64,000 nt of DNA from Numida meleagris (GCF_002078875.1 NC_034412.1:12214995-12278994); one strand, 5' to 3'; shown: positions 27,180 through 39,514, counted from the first letter of the stretch. The notes: generated by a model not told the origin, from the letters alone. Numbers and translations are program-made.

Positions 27180-27560
27180 ACTATTTCCAGTTTGAGGGAC
27201 CACCCTTCAAAAAAGAGAAAGACAATCTGGAACATGTCACAGGGAACCAGTAAAGAGGCTGACATGATCCAGGAGGAAATACTGAAAGAATGGGTTGGCT
27301 TACTCTAGGGAAGAAAATAATAGTTGTGCTACTGCTGAGGGAAGAAGGGGAGGATGGAGACCTGATGTACATCAGTATTATAAAGGGAATGGTGATACAT
27401 TACTGCCCTTGACAACCTGAAAAGCAGTAAGAAGTGGCCTAATGCATAGCAAAGAAAATCTACATTGGATTTTAGGAAAGCACTTTCTAACTCAATTCAA
27501 CTACTTTGGAGGTTTTTAAAGACAATTATTGGCAGAGAGCTAGGCATAATTCATGCTACA
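27180..27560 (+). mobile_element. Ancient, degraded CR1-like relic in DNER intron 12
   Basis: Fragments of the CR1 C-terminal motif series can be followed in shifting frames: GLL near 27297, EDGDLMYISIIKG near 27350 (compare [13 protein letters not shown]), a trace of LDIRK-FF near 27465 and LEVFKDN near 27510. There is no CR1 3' tail. The divergence is far greater than in the other copies, which suggests a much older insertion. The edges are approximate. Confidence 0.45.
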
Positions 27561-28133
27561 TCAGTACAATGGCTTGCACTTGAGCTCTTGAACCTCTTCC
27601 ACTCTGGCTTTTGTATTATTCCAATAGCCAATGCCCTAGGTGCCATCATTCCATTAAAATTAAATGTCAAGAGATTACCATCTTGATGAAAGCAAGTAAG
27701 AAAGATCCTCAGTTGGAGGCAAACAGCAGCACAGAAAATGAGTCATTTGAAGAGTCCGACTGAATAGATGGTAAATTAGTCACAAAATCAACAAGCGGCT
27801 TTGCTATCCCATCAAATTACTTGCATGCAACAGTTAAAGAGTATTTTTATCCTAAACAGATCTTACAGGCTAAGGACTGCATCTGTCCCTCTTCACTAGT
27901 CACCCCAAACACAGTCAGAGTAACTCCCGCTGCCTTCAAGGAGTTGTGCTGGGTTACCATACTACAGCTGAGAGCAGAACAGCGATCAGAAAGAACAAGG
28001 AGCAATGCCAGTGATCCTGTCTTCTCACAGGGAAGCAGCCCACTCTCTGCCAGCAGCAGTTAGATGCAACACACAGGGACTGAAATTACATATCACAACA
28101 GATTTCTTTTAAATTACCATCCCCACAACAAAC

Positions 28134-28380
28134 CTGGCATGTCGGATAGAAGCAATTGCATTGCTGAATTCACTGTCGATGCTTCTACAATTGTAAAATT
28201 CTTCATAGGCTGGCCTGGAAGAGCCTTGGTATTCGATGCGGCTGATGCGACATATTCCCACAATGAGAATAATCAGCATCAGGACGAATGCTACACAGAG
28301 AGCCCCAATTATGATGTAAAGGGAGTGACGAGGCATGTTTGTTAGGCTCTCTGCCATGTGCCCGGACTTCCACTGCAGAT
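28134..28380 (-). CDS. DNER: DNER exon 12: juxtamembrane stalk, transmembrane helix and proximal cytoplasmic tail
   Basis: This 247-nt exon starts after TTATTGGCAG and ends in phase 2 before AG|GTTTGT. It encodes LQWKSGHMAESLTNMPRHS, a helix SLYIIIGALCVAFVLMLI continuing LIVGICRISR, and a cytoplasmic segment with AYEEFYNCRSI and SEFSNAIASIRHA. The basic CRISR after the helix fits a stop-transfer signal with the C-terminus inside the cell. AYEEF resembles a YxxPhi sorting motif; a tyrosine-based motif is known to direct DNER to dendrites via endosomal adaptors. The segment is almost identical to mammalian DNER as I recall it, which makes this exon the most diagnostic of the locus. Confidence 0.98.
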
Positions 28381-31300
28381 CTGCCAATAAGAAATAGAAG
28401 GTATAATTAGTATTTTATAGTATTAAATAGTACTTTATATCCTTCCTGCTGAATTAATTTATTATATCCACTTTCAGTATTTTTCTGGACACTTTTGAAG
28501 CCAGGAATATGTAATTTGAATCCTTCCAGGCTCTGCTATGGATATCTCAGCTTGCCTAAGGTGCAGCAAATTCAAATAGCACTACTTGATTCTTCAGTCA
28601 TCTCTTTTGTACCTTTTTAATGATCATGAAGTATCATTTCTCTAGTTCCATCTCCTGTTTAATCCAAATCATAGAAAGCCACCTAGTTATTCTCAACATT
28701 ATGCTTTACTAAACCATATGCTCTATGAAGGCAGGGAGGTTTTTTATGTAAGAGTTTCTAGTGATCCATAAATTTTCTGTGCAATTTCTTCCAGTAAATT
28801 AGTGAATACTTCTACTAAAATATGATTTAATACACATTAAACATGTTTGGTTTTATTTTCAACTACAGGGTTTTGTTGTGTCTGTATGAAAATGCAGAGA
28901 GTTTCATCCCCAGACACCGTTCTCCCAAAAACCCTCAAATGCACCTTTTCTTGCCTTACATTTTTTTCTTTGTTATTACTATCCAGATTTACTATGTTTT
29001 AAATCACAAGAAAAATCTGTTAAAAGTCTTTTTCAATCCCTCAAAGTTTGATAATTTTCACCTTCAGTCAAGGTGGAATTAGAGTCAGGTAATCTCCCAA
29101 TACAGATCAATATTCTTGGTAATTTGCAAGAGCATATTCTCTGGCAAAAAAAATTCTACAGCCTAAGTAGATAAGATTTCCTGTCAGTGCACAGGCTAGT
29201 ACAAAAAACAGGCAACTCTAGCATCGTGCCTCATACATTTTCTACTTAACCCCATTATTTTGACAGCTGTGTCAAGGTGAACAATTATCACCCCCTCTCA
29301 TGTACAGAGGAAGCAGAAGTCACTCAAGGTAAAAAAGACTGTCTCTTCAAGAGAGATACAGAGATGACAATACAGGTCAAGGAGTTCTCTCCCACATGTA
29401 GGCATGACACTTTGCTCAAGAAAGTTATTAACTTTCGCACTAAAATCTTCCAACATCATTCTCCCAAAGACCTTATGTTTAAGGTTCACTCTTTGAATGG
29501 TGTATGATCAGACTGGAAAGATTCTGGTTTTGGAACATATCTGGACATGAGCATATTTAGAACCTTCCACTTAAAATGTCTGTGCTGAAGAAAAACGATG
29601 CCTCTTTTATTCTTATAAGATGCATAGTGCTCTGCAAAGCACATGAAGGCAGATACACATTCCTACTGAGAACCAGCATTTCAAGGACAGAAGGGCACTT
29701 CATAAACACTGAGCCCACTAGAGTCTTCTCTCAAGCATAAGTTCCCTGAAAGGTCTCAAAGCAGACATTGAAGTAAAGCTAATTCAGAAGAGGCTTCTTG
29801 CTTTTATATATCCCAAACCTTTTTCTACAAATATTCTCAATGCCCAAACTATTGTCTGTCAATGCCAAGCAAACTGTCTATCAATTGCCTATGTCCCCAT
29901 TCTTCTTTCTTATTAACTTCAGATTTCTTACTAGCCTGTACTTCCCTCTAGGGTTCATTTTTGGCAGTCTTTTAACGCTATGGTCTCATACATTATTTCA
30001 GACCTGGAATGGACTTGAATCATTCTGACTACAGAAATCTGACACTCTTCACAAGTTACTTCTAGAAAGTGACTGTTCCTTTTTTAAATGGACTTCTGCT
30101 TTACACTGTTTGATAAACTCCCTTTACGTAATGACAAATGCAGTCTGGGAACAAGGCCATCAAGGATGTGCTTTGAGAACATTAGCATATTCTTAGCAGC
30201 CACCTCTCAAGGATGTTGATGATGGTTAAGTGATTTGAACACCTGAGCTACAAATACAAGTTTAGTAGCATCTGTGGACAGAATCTGCATCTATCACAGA
30301 AATACAGGGCAACATACAGGTAGCGGGAAAAAAAAGAATCTATTTTAGAGGAATATAGGGGAATATAATAAGTCTGAAAGATTAGCATATGGGATTCATC
30401 TGGGCACAGTTTGAAGAAATGGGTGCTTTTCAAATATAATAGTAAAGGGCTGATGCACCCCAAGCTTGTGCTTGCAAATTTGAGCTGTGTTTGTGGGACT
30501 GCTTGTTACTGTTGTCGCTTTTTTAAATCTTCCTCAGAGATCAGTAAAGTTTTGATCCGCCTGAATCATTCAGGGATTTAATGTTTCTGAAGTGCTGTTA
30601 CTGCGATTTGCTCGGGCAGGCTATGAGGAGCGAGTGCAGCTGTGCTCTGTGCAGTTTGGGATAGGTTTCTATTTTTGTCCTGCAGCGCATTCATCACACA
30701 TGGTGGTTTCTGTCAGGTTGTCAGACTAAGCCAAAATCAGATCTCATGTGAGCAGATATATGGCAAGACAGTCCTGCTTTAGACTCTGTATCTTCCGTCT
30801 CTGTACGAAAAGTATGAGAGATATTTCTTCCTTTCTTCTTCAGCCGATAAAAATACAAAGATTAACAGCTTATACTCCAAAGATTAGAAAGAACATATGA
30901 CAGCTCAAAATTACAGTATTTTCTCTCAGTTGTCAAAGTAAGATTAATTAATTAAGAATTAGATTTCAATGAGCACCACACGGTCTGCACTCCAAATACA
31001 CTGTAGTATTAGTTCTCAAGTAACCATCTGGCTTGGCTTACCTTGATAACTACATTAATAATTACAGAAGTGGTAAAGGTTATGATATTAACTATATAAC
31101 CAGCAGGCATTAGAGAATCCATGAGAGACATTTTGTAAGCATTTTTACACTGAATGCCCCATTAACTTTTTAGGCAAATACAGTTCATCTTGAAAGAAAA
31201 ATCTCTTGTTTGTAATTAAGACCAATTTAATCCTATTTAATCAGAGTTGCTAACACTGATAAGAATCACAAGATAATAAATATCACTGTTCATCTAGGCG

Positions 31301-34300
31301 AATTACATTTCTTTTCACTGTTTTTGTTTTTTTTTTTTATATATATACAGCACTTGAAAACTCAAGGATACCATTTGACCAAAGGACAACTCTGAAATCC
31401 TGCTAGGGTAGTGACCTCAAGCTGGTTAAAAAAAAAGTGGGGGGGGAACAGTAATTGGAGAATTTTTCAGCAAGCTAAGTACATCAGCCTCCTTCATGGT
31501 CAGTAACAGAAAGTGACAAAAGATAAAATGTGGTGTATTTAGTCAAATGACTCCTTACGGGCAGTTCAGCTTGTCTTTTTCCAGTGTTCAGAGGAATGGT
31601 CCAATAGAGAGGAAGCCAGTATACAGTGCTTAGAACTAATTTCCAATACACTACTATCCACAAAATGCTGAAGCAATATAATAAATATGACAAGGGACTA
31701 CGAGGAGACAAGTGGAAGCAGATACACCAAAAGATTCAACCTTTAGAGCTGAATAGAAATTCCATGCACCTTTGACTCAGCTCCAGCAAGCCGAGATGTG
31801 CTGTATCTGTTCATAAAGGAGCTGGATATGTACTTTCTATTTCTAGACATGACCGGACTGAGTTCAGATCAGACGGACAACTCTTAGCGCAAAGAACTTC
31901 CCATAGATACATGGTTCTGTAAAAAAAAACCTGCAGATCAAAATGCTTTCAAATCCTTTTGCAAAGTGATTTCTTCAAAACTCAGTCCCTTTCTATTTGC
32001 ATAATCCTTTACATACCTGTTAAAATCCAGGGAGTTTAGGAAAGCTTCCACAGCTTTGTGTATTAGCCACTGTATCGATTAGAGAGGCTGCATGTCCGTA
32101 TCTAGATATGACTGTTGTGAAGCATCACAGTGCCCCATAACAACACAGCATTTTCATTTGATGTTGGGTAAAAGAAACTTTACTAGCAGGGGAAACTGAC
32201 ATTTATTGATTTTAAGCTTTTGGAGAAACTATCGGTAGATTGCATTTTTAATATCTGCTATGCTATTATAACAGATATAAACTCCAGTAGCTGTTTGGGA
32301 AAACAAAAAAATCCACAATAATTTCAGCCTCTTCAACTGAGAGCAGTTGTCATGAAAAATACAATATGATTTATTCTCCAAATACTGAGGTGGGAAAAAA
32401 AGGACCAGTATTTCTGGTTAAAAATCAGGCCTGCAGTATTATCAATGCCAATTAACACTCAGATAAAAGAACATATCAGTGCGGTCAGTGAAAGGCTTAT
32501 AGCAGTAACAACTACATGCTCCTGCTTCTTCCCATCATTTAAACTTACATAGTTTACAAGCATGTAATAAACAGAAATTCCAAGTTCTCGAACAGCAGAC
32601 AAGGCTACTGCAGTTCATGTATAACCACTTGCTACACGTAGAGAAATATCCACTAAGCAGAGACAATCTCCTTGCTCAAGAGAATGACATTTCAAACATG
32701 GTTTTATCTCCTCCCTCTCTTGCAGACTTACAACTGGGATCAGAAAGAACTCATGTTGACCACTCAGATGTAAGCTCAAACCTCAGCTGTCTTACTTAGT
32801 GCTTAGAGGTGTATGTTCCTTACAGGGGGTTGCAGGAATAAATGAGCAGCTGGGTGGCTGGAAAGGCTCCTTCCACCCTCTGTTCTGCTTTCTCCCATTT
32901 TTCCATGTTTACACTATCCATCTGTGGTGGAAAGCACCAAACTCTTGGTGACCCTACAGCATGACAACCAAAGAAGTACTTCAGAACAAACATCCCTGAT
33001 TTCATACAGCTTACCTGTAGGGCTCAAAAGCATGCAGCCCTCCTTGTTTCCCCTTTGTTATTCATTCCATAACGTAACAGAAATGTAATTGTTACTATAT
33101 CCAGGCACTCCATGAAATACGTCTACAGGATGGTTATTGCTTTCTCCAAGAACTAAGCTCATTTGTCAGCCCACTACTTAGTAGCTAATGAAGACAGAAT
33201 TGCAATGCCTTGCTCACTAACTCAGTGACACCTGAGACATGCATGTCTAGCAGTCTTGTCAGTAAAAACTCATCTGATCACCGCATAGCACTAGCAACAT
33301 TGTGTACAGACAGCACACAGCACTGTGGTCCCAACACCACACTGGGTGATGATATTCTTGGTTAAAGTAGGGACTAACATTGAGAATAAACTTAAAAAGC
33401 GGTTGATATGTTTAAGTAATGTTTTAGTAAAAAGAGAAGCTTCATATCCTCCTTGTGGAAATGATATATAGAAAACATTTTTTATTCCAGCCTTTGCGCA
33501 TTTTCCTATGAATGTACAATAGGAATTTTCTGAGTGTTGATTCCCTTCTGTTCATGTTTTAACCTACTGCATATCACTGCAATGTTAGCTGTGTAAAATG
33601 TCAGAGGTGTAAATAATCCCCTCACAAAAACGTGTGCATCTGTGTAATATCTTGAAGGGATCCATAGCCACGGTATTTGAGCATTCAAGAACAAGTTAAT
33701 ATGAGTAGAGAAGACATCTGTAGCCCAAGAATGAGACATCAGTGAAATATAAAGTAGCCCTCTGTGCAGTTGGAATAAAGACTAATTTCTGTTATAAATC
33801 TTCTACAGTTGGGCTTCATATTTCCTCCCTCTCATAGACTCTCTTCTGCCTAATAAGGGCAAGCCTGCACTAAAGCTTTTCTCTTTGCTTAGGGCGATCA
33901 CACCAGAGCTTTTACCAGACCTTCTCTAAATCTTACTAAATGTTAGGAAATACTTTGTTTGGGAGACCTTTACCTTCCTAACAAATCTGGTGGAAATTAC
34001 TCTTGAAAAAGGTGGCAACAGCTTGTGCACAACAGTCAGCATAATTACACAGTCTTGGCATCCTTAGGGAAGCAAGTTCAAAATAGTTTTGGGGAAACAT
34101 TTCTAGAACTGCAGGTGCTCAGAAGTCAGTATCAGTCTGTTAATACTGTGTACATAGCTCTTCACACAAGGTGAGTATGAAAATAAGCTCTGATGCATAC
34201 GTGCAATTAAGAGACAAACTGCTTAGTGCCCAACAATGAGGCAGCATCTTTGACAATCTGGTCCAACACATCGCCAGGCAAGGTGCTAGAAAACGAATTT

Positions 34301-34598
34301 CCCAACTTTCACAGCCACTTTTGAAATGCTATGGTCTTATCTTCTTCCAGATCATCCTTATGCTTCATCCCTATTGTCCAAATCTAGTTCAGCATTCTCC
34401 TCTAAAATGCATTTAACAGAATTTTGATAATTTACAGATGACTCAGATTACTTGTGGAGACAGATATTTAGAGACAAATGTAAATTTCTTCAGTATAAGC
34501 CAGTATCAATTTTAGAAGTTTTTAACACAATTAACTACATACATATGCATCTCTAAAAAAAAAAAAAAAAAGCTTTATAAAGCTTTTACAAAACTTAC
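28381..34598 (-). other. DNER: DNER intron 11 (6,218 bp)
   Basis: Donor ATAC|GTAAGT and acceptor TTATTGGCAG. No CR1 copy was recognised, which is unusual among the long introns here. Simple T/TA tracts lie at about 31327-31348 and an A run at about 34555-34572 next to the donor. The block 30520-30790 is of higher sequence complexity but has no coding signal. Confidence 0.9.
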
Positions 34599-34730
34599 GT
34601 ATTTCACAGTTTGCACCAACCCATCCATGTGGACAGTGACAAGTGTAACCACCGGGCTGATCTATGCAAGTTCCAGCATGGTGACATGGGTTGCTGTCAC
34701 AGTCGTTAATGTCAATTTCACATTCTTCAC
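34599..34730 (-). CDS. DNER: DNER exon 11: last EGF repeat, calcium-binding-like
   Basis: The exon is 132 nt with 43 whole codons, phase 1-1, acceptor GATACAAG and donor ATAC|GTAAGT. It encodes EECEIDIN, closing the previous repeat, and then the final, membrane-proximal repeat from [14 protein letters not shown] to [15 protein letters not shown] ahead of the first cysteine together with [10 protein letters not shown] fits a calcium-binding EGF with a beta-hydroxylation site. CDSNPC fits the O-glucose consensus and CHHAGTC the O-fucose consensus. The last base forms His with exon 12. Confidence 0.97.
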
Positions 34731-34878
34731 CTTGTATCAGGAGAAAAAAAAAAGAAAACAAATAAAAAAACAACTTCTGAACAGCAGCTGTATCACACAT
34801 CAGACATGTCATCAATGTCATTTGATTTTTCTCTAACTGCTTAGTACCTTATGGCTCAAAAGCATCTTTGTTCTTTTA

Positions 34879-35477
34879 GTGGGTCCAGAGGAGGGCTACA
34901 AAGATGCTCAGAGGGCTGGAGCACCTCTCTTATAAAGATAGGCTGAGGGAACTGGATGCCCTCTCCCTGGAAGCATTCAAGGCCAGGCTGGATGGGGCTT
35001 TGAGCAACCTGGTCTAGTGGAATGTGTCCCTGCCTATAGCAGGGGCCTTGAAACTAGATGACCTTAAAGGTCCCTTCCAACACAAACCAGTCTATGATTA
35101 TATGATTGTTCAGTCTGGAGAAGAGAAAGCTCTGGGGAGAATTCATTGTGGCCTCCCAGTACTTGAAGGGAGCTTATAAGCAGGAGGCAGACTGACTTTT
35201 TACACAGGCTGATAGTGATAGGACAAGGGGGTGTGGCTATAAACTAAAAGAGAGGCACTTTAGATGTTGGGAAGAAATTTTTTACTCAGAGGGTGGTGAG
35301 ACCCTGGCACTGCTGCTTAGAGAGCCATGGATGCCTCATCCCCAGAGGTGTTCAAGGCCAGCTGGATGGGGCTTTGAGCAGCCTGAGCTGGTGTGAGGCA
35401 ACCAGCCCACAGCTGGGAAGTTGGAACTGGACGATCTTTGAAGTTTCTTCCAACACAAGCCATTCTATGATTCTATA
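34879..35477 (+). mobile_element. CR1 LINE 3' fragment, split by a second CR1, in DNER intron 10
   Basis: The outer copy runs from GGGTCCAGAGGAGGGCTAC to GGCTGAGGGAACTGG (about 34955). It resumes at TTGTTCAGTCTGGAGAAGAG (about 35106) and ends in ATTCTATGATTCTAT. The two parts are adjacent in an intact CR1, so the intervening 150 bases are an insertion. It lies antisense to DNER about 150 bases from exon 11. Confidence 0.9.
34956..35106 (+). mobile_element. CR1 3' fragment nested inside another CR1
   Basis: A short, strongly 5'-truncated CR1 end. It starts at the [16 protein letters not shown] coding segment (CTCTCCCTGGAAGCATTC) and ends in TCTATGATTATATGATT. The sequence both before and after belongs to a different CR1 copy in the same orientation. 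This copy must be younger than its host. Confidence 0.85.
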
Positions 35478-36431
35478 AACATCAAAAATATTCCATAACT
35501 CCTTCAAGAAGTAAGCCTCACAGAGCCCCTAAAAAGGAAATATCTTTGTTCAAGCAGGTGAGAACAAAGCCTAACAGCTAAGTCGCCTGACTCACCTCAC
35601 TCAGAGTATCTCTCTCCTTGCTTTAAATACAAATTCTTTCCAAAGCAAATGTGATATAACAAATTGCCATATATATACTGAATTGCTATAGTTATTATAA
35701 TGTAGGTTGTAAGTGCCTCTGAGAAACAGCCATTGTGCAACAGAAAGATTTTTTTTTTAATGGCCTTTAGCACAGACAAAAAGCGCTATTCGATCTACAA
35801 AAGCCTACGAATAGGTTCATCTATTACTATCACTTGGATGCTACCTTACACGACAAACAGAGCATCAAGTTCTAGAATATCTTATAGCAGATACTTTGAT
35901 TACACCAATCATGTCAGTTTAAATATAAGGCCAAGGGACTAAGTGGGCTGCTTAACATTACTCTGAAAGTACAAACTGACTTGTAACAAGCACTTTAGGG
36001 CTTTTAGCAATTGTATATTCAGGTAACAGAATGAGTTGTTCCTTCAGTTCACAGTGATTAATGGGTCAATATTACATCTTCCAGTTTCAACAGTGTCCAA
36101 TTAGTATATTGGCTTCCCTGAAATTCTTCAAAATATTTTTAAAACGCAATCTAGTCTCAAGCAGAAATCTCAGAAGTTATACCAGACAGACACTTGCCTA
36201 GTGAATTCCCTTTAACAACATTTTTTTTTTTTGCTGCACAATTTTTTAAATTTGAAAACGGTTGCATGAAATATCAATAAATTTTTATTCTCACTAGACT
36301 GATTACAATTCACCAATGTCCAAATTAATTAGAGTCCTTCAAGAGATGCTGTCTTATTTTGTGTTTGTCTTCTTTTTGGACACAGTGAACATTGACAACT
36401 AAGCGCCCCGTGTAAGGTACAAATTACTTGC

Positions 36432-36545
36432 CTGCATATCCAGGTGCACAAATACATGTGGCATTCAGCCCTTCACTGTCACAAGTGCCACCATTCTGAC
36501 AGTTGATGTTAACACAAGGATCTTTGTATAATTCACAGAGACTTC
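36432..36545 (-). CDS. DNER: DNER exon 10: EGF repeat module ending at a GC splice donor
   Basis: This 114-nt phase 1-1 exon encodes SLCELYKDPC, closing the previous repeat, then VNINCQNGGTC and the part ending ATCICAPGYA. The acceptor is CTTTTCAG. CQNGGTC fits the O-fucose consensus and NAT is an N-glycosylation sequon. The first loop, CVNINC, lacks the O-glucose serine. The donor reads GCAG|GCAAGT, so the intron starts with GC rather than GT. The boundary is fixed by the reading frame, because only the GC position joins exon 11 to give Gly-Glu-Glu-Cys and preserve EGF spacing. Confidence 0.96.
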
Positions 36546-38408
36546 CTGAAAAGGAAAAATTAGTAACTGCTGTTAACATTATGCACATTGACAGTCTGGA
36601 ATCAGAACAGGTGGTAGTTTCATCTGGAGGAGTGCAGTGATGTGCAACTTCCAAGCCTGCCATAAGACTGCAGCCATATATTCTGCGGTGGCTAAGTTCA
36701 ACACACGTGCTTTCCCACTGCCCTTATGACCCCTGAGGGAGGTAGGGCAATTTCTGCTAACAAGACCTGCTCGAGTTTCTACAAAAAACAATGACAAAGT
36801 AATGCATAATCTGATCCGCTATTCTTCAATAAAATTTAAACAATAATCATCTTCAGTAATAATTGAACATAAAAATGTAATTACATGCATAAGCATTCTG
36901 ATGCCTCCCATTGACTTTTGCAGGAAACGGAGGAGCACAGCTAAGGCAATTAAGAAGATAAATTAATTTATTCAAATGCATAGCTATAAGTCAACACTTG
37001 AGTTAGTTAGCTTCTTGCCTCTACTTCTGCAGTGAAGCAGAAGAGGCCAACAGAGCCAGGAGCTATGTGTGCACGCTGGGAGCTACCAGGAGCCTGCCCA
37101 GGAGAAGGCAGAGGCATAGAGGGGGACTGCAGACAGGGAGAGGTGTTAGTAAAATTGAAGCCCACATAATATCTGGAGCCAATTACCTCTGTTCTGTTCA
37201 TTAGGGACACTGGATACATTAAGCATGGAAGGAAGAAAGCTCAGTAATCAGCAAAAACTGTTCAGAGGACCAGGTCCTCTGCTTCCATTTGAAGCAAAAT
37301 AAGCTGAACGCACAGAGCTCTCACTTGCATGTACAGACTGGCTGAGAGCAGAAGATGAAGTCTATGGTTAAGTGCTCTTTAAATTGTTATGAAAAGCCGA
37401 GGGTCATCTCCTCACTAAGCCTCTAAGGTGATGAATTCTTTATTGTCAAAGAACAATGCAATCACCAGCACAGAATGAATACTTGGCCTCAAAAAGCTGT
37501 TAAATGAGCATCACTTATCAACACTGATAAAGGCTGATACTCTTAATGAGAAAAAATGCTGGGGTAATGTTCCTTAAAACATAATCATTCAGAGTTTATA
37601 TATATATATAATAGAAATAATATATATGTTCTCACAGCATGACTCCAAACAGAATACACAAAACAAAGCAGTGTTTAAGCCTTCCACAGAGGGATGGATG
37701 TTTCACAGAGAGCTGGTAAGTGCAACACTGGCTAAAGCTGAAATCTACTGCAAGATAAAAGATTTCGTACAGCAAAGCACATACTTTCCTGCTCTATTTA
37801 TAAATCACTTGTGAAGCACTGAAGACAGATTCCATTCAAATATATCCAGGACCAGATGTGCTTAACATGGTAAGGCAGTCACAGAACTACTGCTGTCTCT
37901 GGGCTTTATGGTCTTCCAAATGAACAGCCAAAAATAAACACTTCCCTTTTTACTCATTTGTGCTAATCTGCTTTGAATACTAATATTTTCACTGTGTTTT
38001 TAACTCACTTCACTAGGAAAATCCAAAATAAGATTTGGAAAGTTCTCCATGTAATGGCTCCGAAGAATAGCTGATGAAAAGAAGTCTATTATGCTTTCTT
38101 TGAAAACCATGTCACTTTCTAACAAATCTTAAAAACAGTAGGAAAAAAGTACACTTCAGAACAAACAGATTCCACTTCTCCCCATGCAGGGGCATACATT
38201 TCTCAAATGAGTAACTACACAGGCTAGCTACATGTGAACTACTCATTTGAATGAAGACCATGGGATCAGGATCTACACTGGAGCTTGCTTCTATAAATTT
38301 TAGGTGTGTGATTTATTTCTGCTCAGTGGAGGATTTGCTCTATCAGTTTTTAACCAAACCTATAATAAAATAATACATGGAACATTCAAAAAACAAGAGC
38401 CATTTTAC
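36546..38408 (-). other. DNER: DNER intron 9 (1,863 bp)
   Basis: A GT-AG intron with donor G|GTAAAA and acceptor CTTTTCAG. It contains a TA microsatellite near 37.6 kb and no recognised mobile element. Confidence 0.9.
37596..37628. repeat. AT-rich simple repeat (TA)n in DNER intron 9
   Basis: Runs of TATATATATATA followed by interrupted ATA steps. It is an ordinary microsatellite and lies about 780 bases from exon 9. Confidence 0.7.
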
Positions 38409-38531
38409 CTTCATATTCAGCAAGACACACACACTTGTAGCTATTGACAAGGTCTCTGCAGGTGGCTCCATTCTGGCAGGGTGCAGAAAGGCATTCATTG
38501 TATTCCTCCTCACAGTAAAGGCCATGGTAAC
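38409..38531 (-). CDS. DNER: DNER exon 9: EGF repeat module with Asp-hydroxylation motif
   Basis: The exon is 123 nt, with 40 whole codons, phase 1-1, acceptor GATTTAG and donor GAAG|GTAAAA. It encodes YHGLYCEEE, closing the previous repeat, and then YNECLSAPCQNGATC and the part ending YKCVCLAEYE. Three Notch-type modification motifs sit in this one repeat: CLSAPC (O-glucose), CQNGATC (O-fucose) and CRDLVNSYKC (C-x-D-x4-Y-x-C, the Asp beta-hydroxylation consensus). Occupancy is inferred only. The repeat is finished by exon 10. Confidence 0.97.
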
Positions 38532-39211
38532 CTAAATCACACAAAAAGGAAATAAAGACATGAAACACTTCCCAGTCAAAATTAATAATTATGCTTTGAT
38601 AGATTGTGGGCAGGTGTGTGCTAGTTGAAATATACTGTGCAGACAGATACATGTTGAGACATTAATTTAAGGACATCTGCTCCACAGGTAAAATTACTAA
38701 AAAAAATCCAGGAATCTGAGACAATCCAGCCACTCTCAATGTGATAAAGCGCAGCAAGGTGGCAGGCATGGAGGCAGCTGGCCAAGGCCACTACAAACAA
38801 TGCAAATGACTGCATTCAGATGACAAATGGAATAATCTATTATCTACATATGTTAAGAGTTTTCTTGAATCCTTGCATCAAAGCAATTTTTTGTCAAAGA
38901 GGTGATAACTGCATAATGGTAGTTAGAATGATAATATATTTTAACTTTAATACTATACAATGTCTAAACAATTCAGAAGCATCAAGATACTTTATTTATA
39001 TGGTATTCCCAAGTATAGTAGGGAGGTATCATGGTCTGGCTATTCAGACAAAGAAAACTGGAGCAAAGAAGAATTTCAAGGCCTGTTATAGGCCACTCAC
39101 TTTCACCATAAAGTAAGAAAAAGGGAGTTAACCTACTTGAAACTGTGTTTTTCTTATATGATCATCAGTCTTAACAGTAGTTGAAAAGTCTTTCTAGATA
39201 ATATTTCAAGA

Positions 39212-39514
39212 AGGGGGAACGATTGTTCACGAGGGTGGATAGCGATAGGACAAGGGAGAATGGTCTTAAACTGAGACAGGGGAGACGTAGGTTAGATATT
39301 AGGAGGAAGTTTTTCACTCAGAGGGTGGTGATGCACTGGAACAGGTTGCCCAGGGGGCTTGTGGATGCCCTGTCCCTGGAGGTGTTCAAGGCCAGGCTGG
39401 ACATGGCTCTGGACAGCCTGCTCTAGTGTTTGGCAACCCTGCACTCAGCAGGGGGGTTGAAACTTCATGATCTCTGAGGCCATTTTCAACCCAGGCCATT
39501 CTATGATTCTATGA
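39212..39514 (+). mobile_element. CR1 LINE 3' fragment in DNER intron 8
   Basis: The fragment is antisense to DNER. The frame still reads [20 protein letters not shown], then [17 protein letters not shown] and [12 protein letters not shown], ending with the tail CATTCTATGATTCTATGAA. The short ORF is a CR1 remnant and not a gene. Confidence 0.93.

Larger units (their letters stand above)
20855..28133 (-). other. DNER: DNER intron 12 (7,279 bp)
   Basis: A GT-AG intron between the transmembrane exon and the terminal exon. It holds the CR1 fragment at 23309-23937 and the ancient CR1 relic near 27180-27560. The stretch 22540-22770 is GC-richer than its surroundings but unrecognised. Confidence 0.9.
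34731..36431 (-). other. DNER: DNER intron 10 (1,701 bp), GC-AG type
   Basis: It starts GCAAGT and ends ATACAAG. It contains the nested pair of CR1 fragments (34879-35477). The remainder is unique-looking. Confidence 0.9.

Noticed and set aside
30520..30790. Block of higher complexity and CpG content in DNER intron 11, considered as a cryptic exon or enhancer
   Set aside because: No open frame with domain character and no consistent splice sites; conservation cannot be judged from a single sequence.
39223..39426. 67-codon frame with a plausible-looking basic protein
   Set aside because: The residues match the C-terminal region of CR1 ORF2, so it is a mobile-element remnant.
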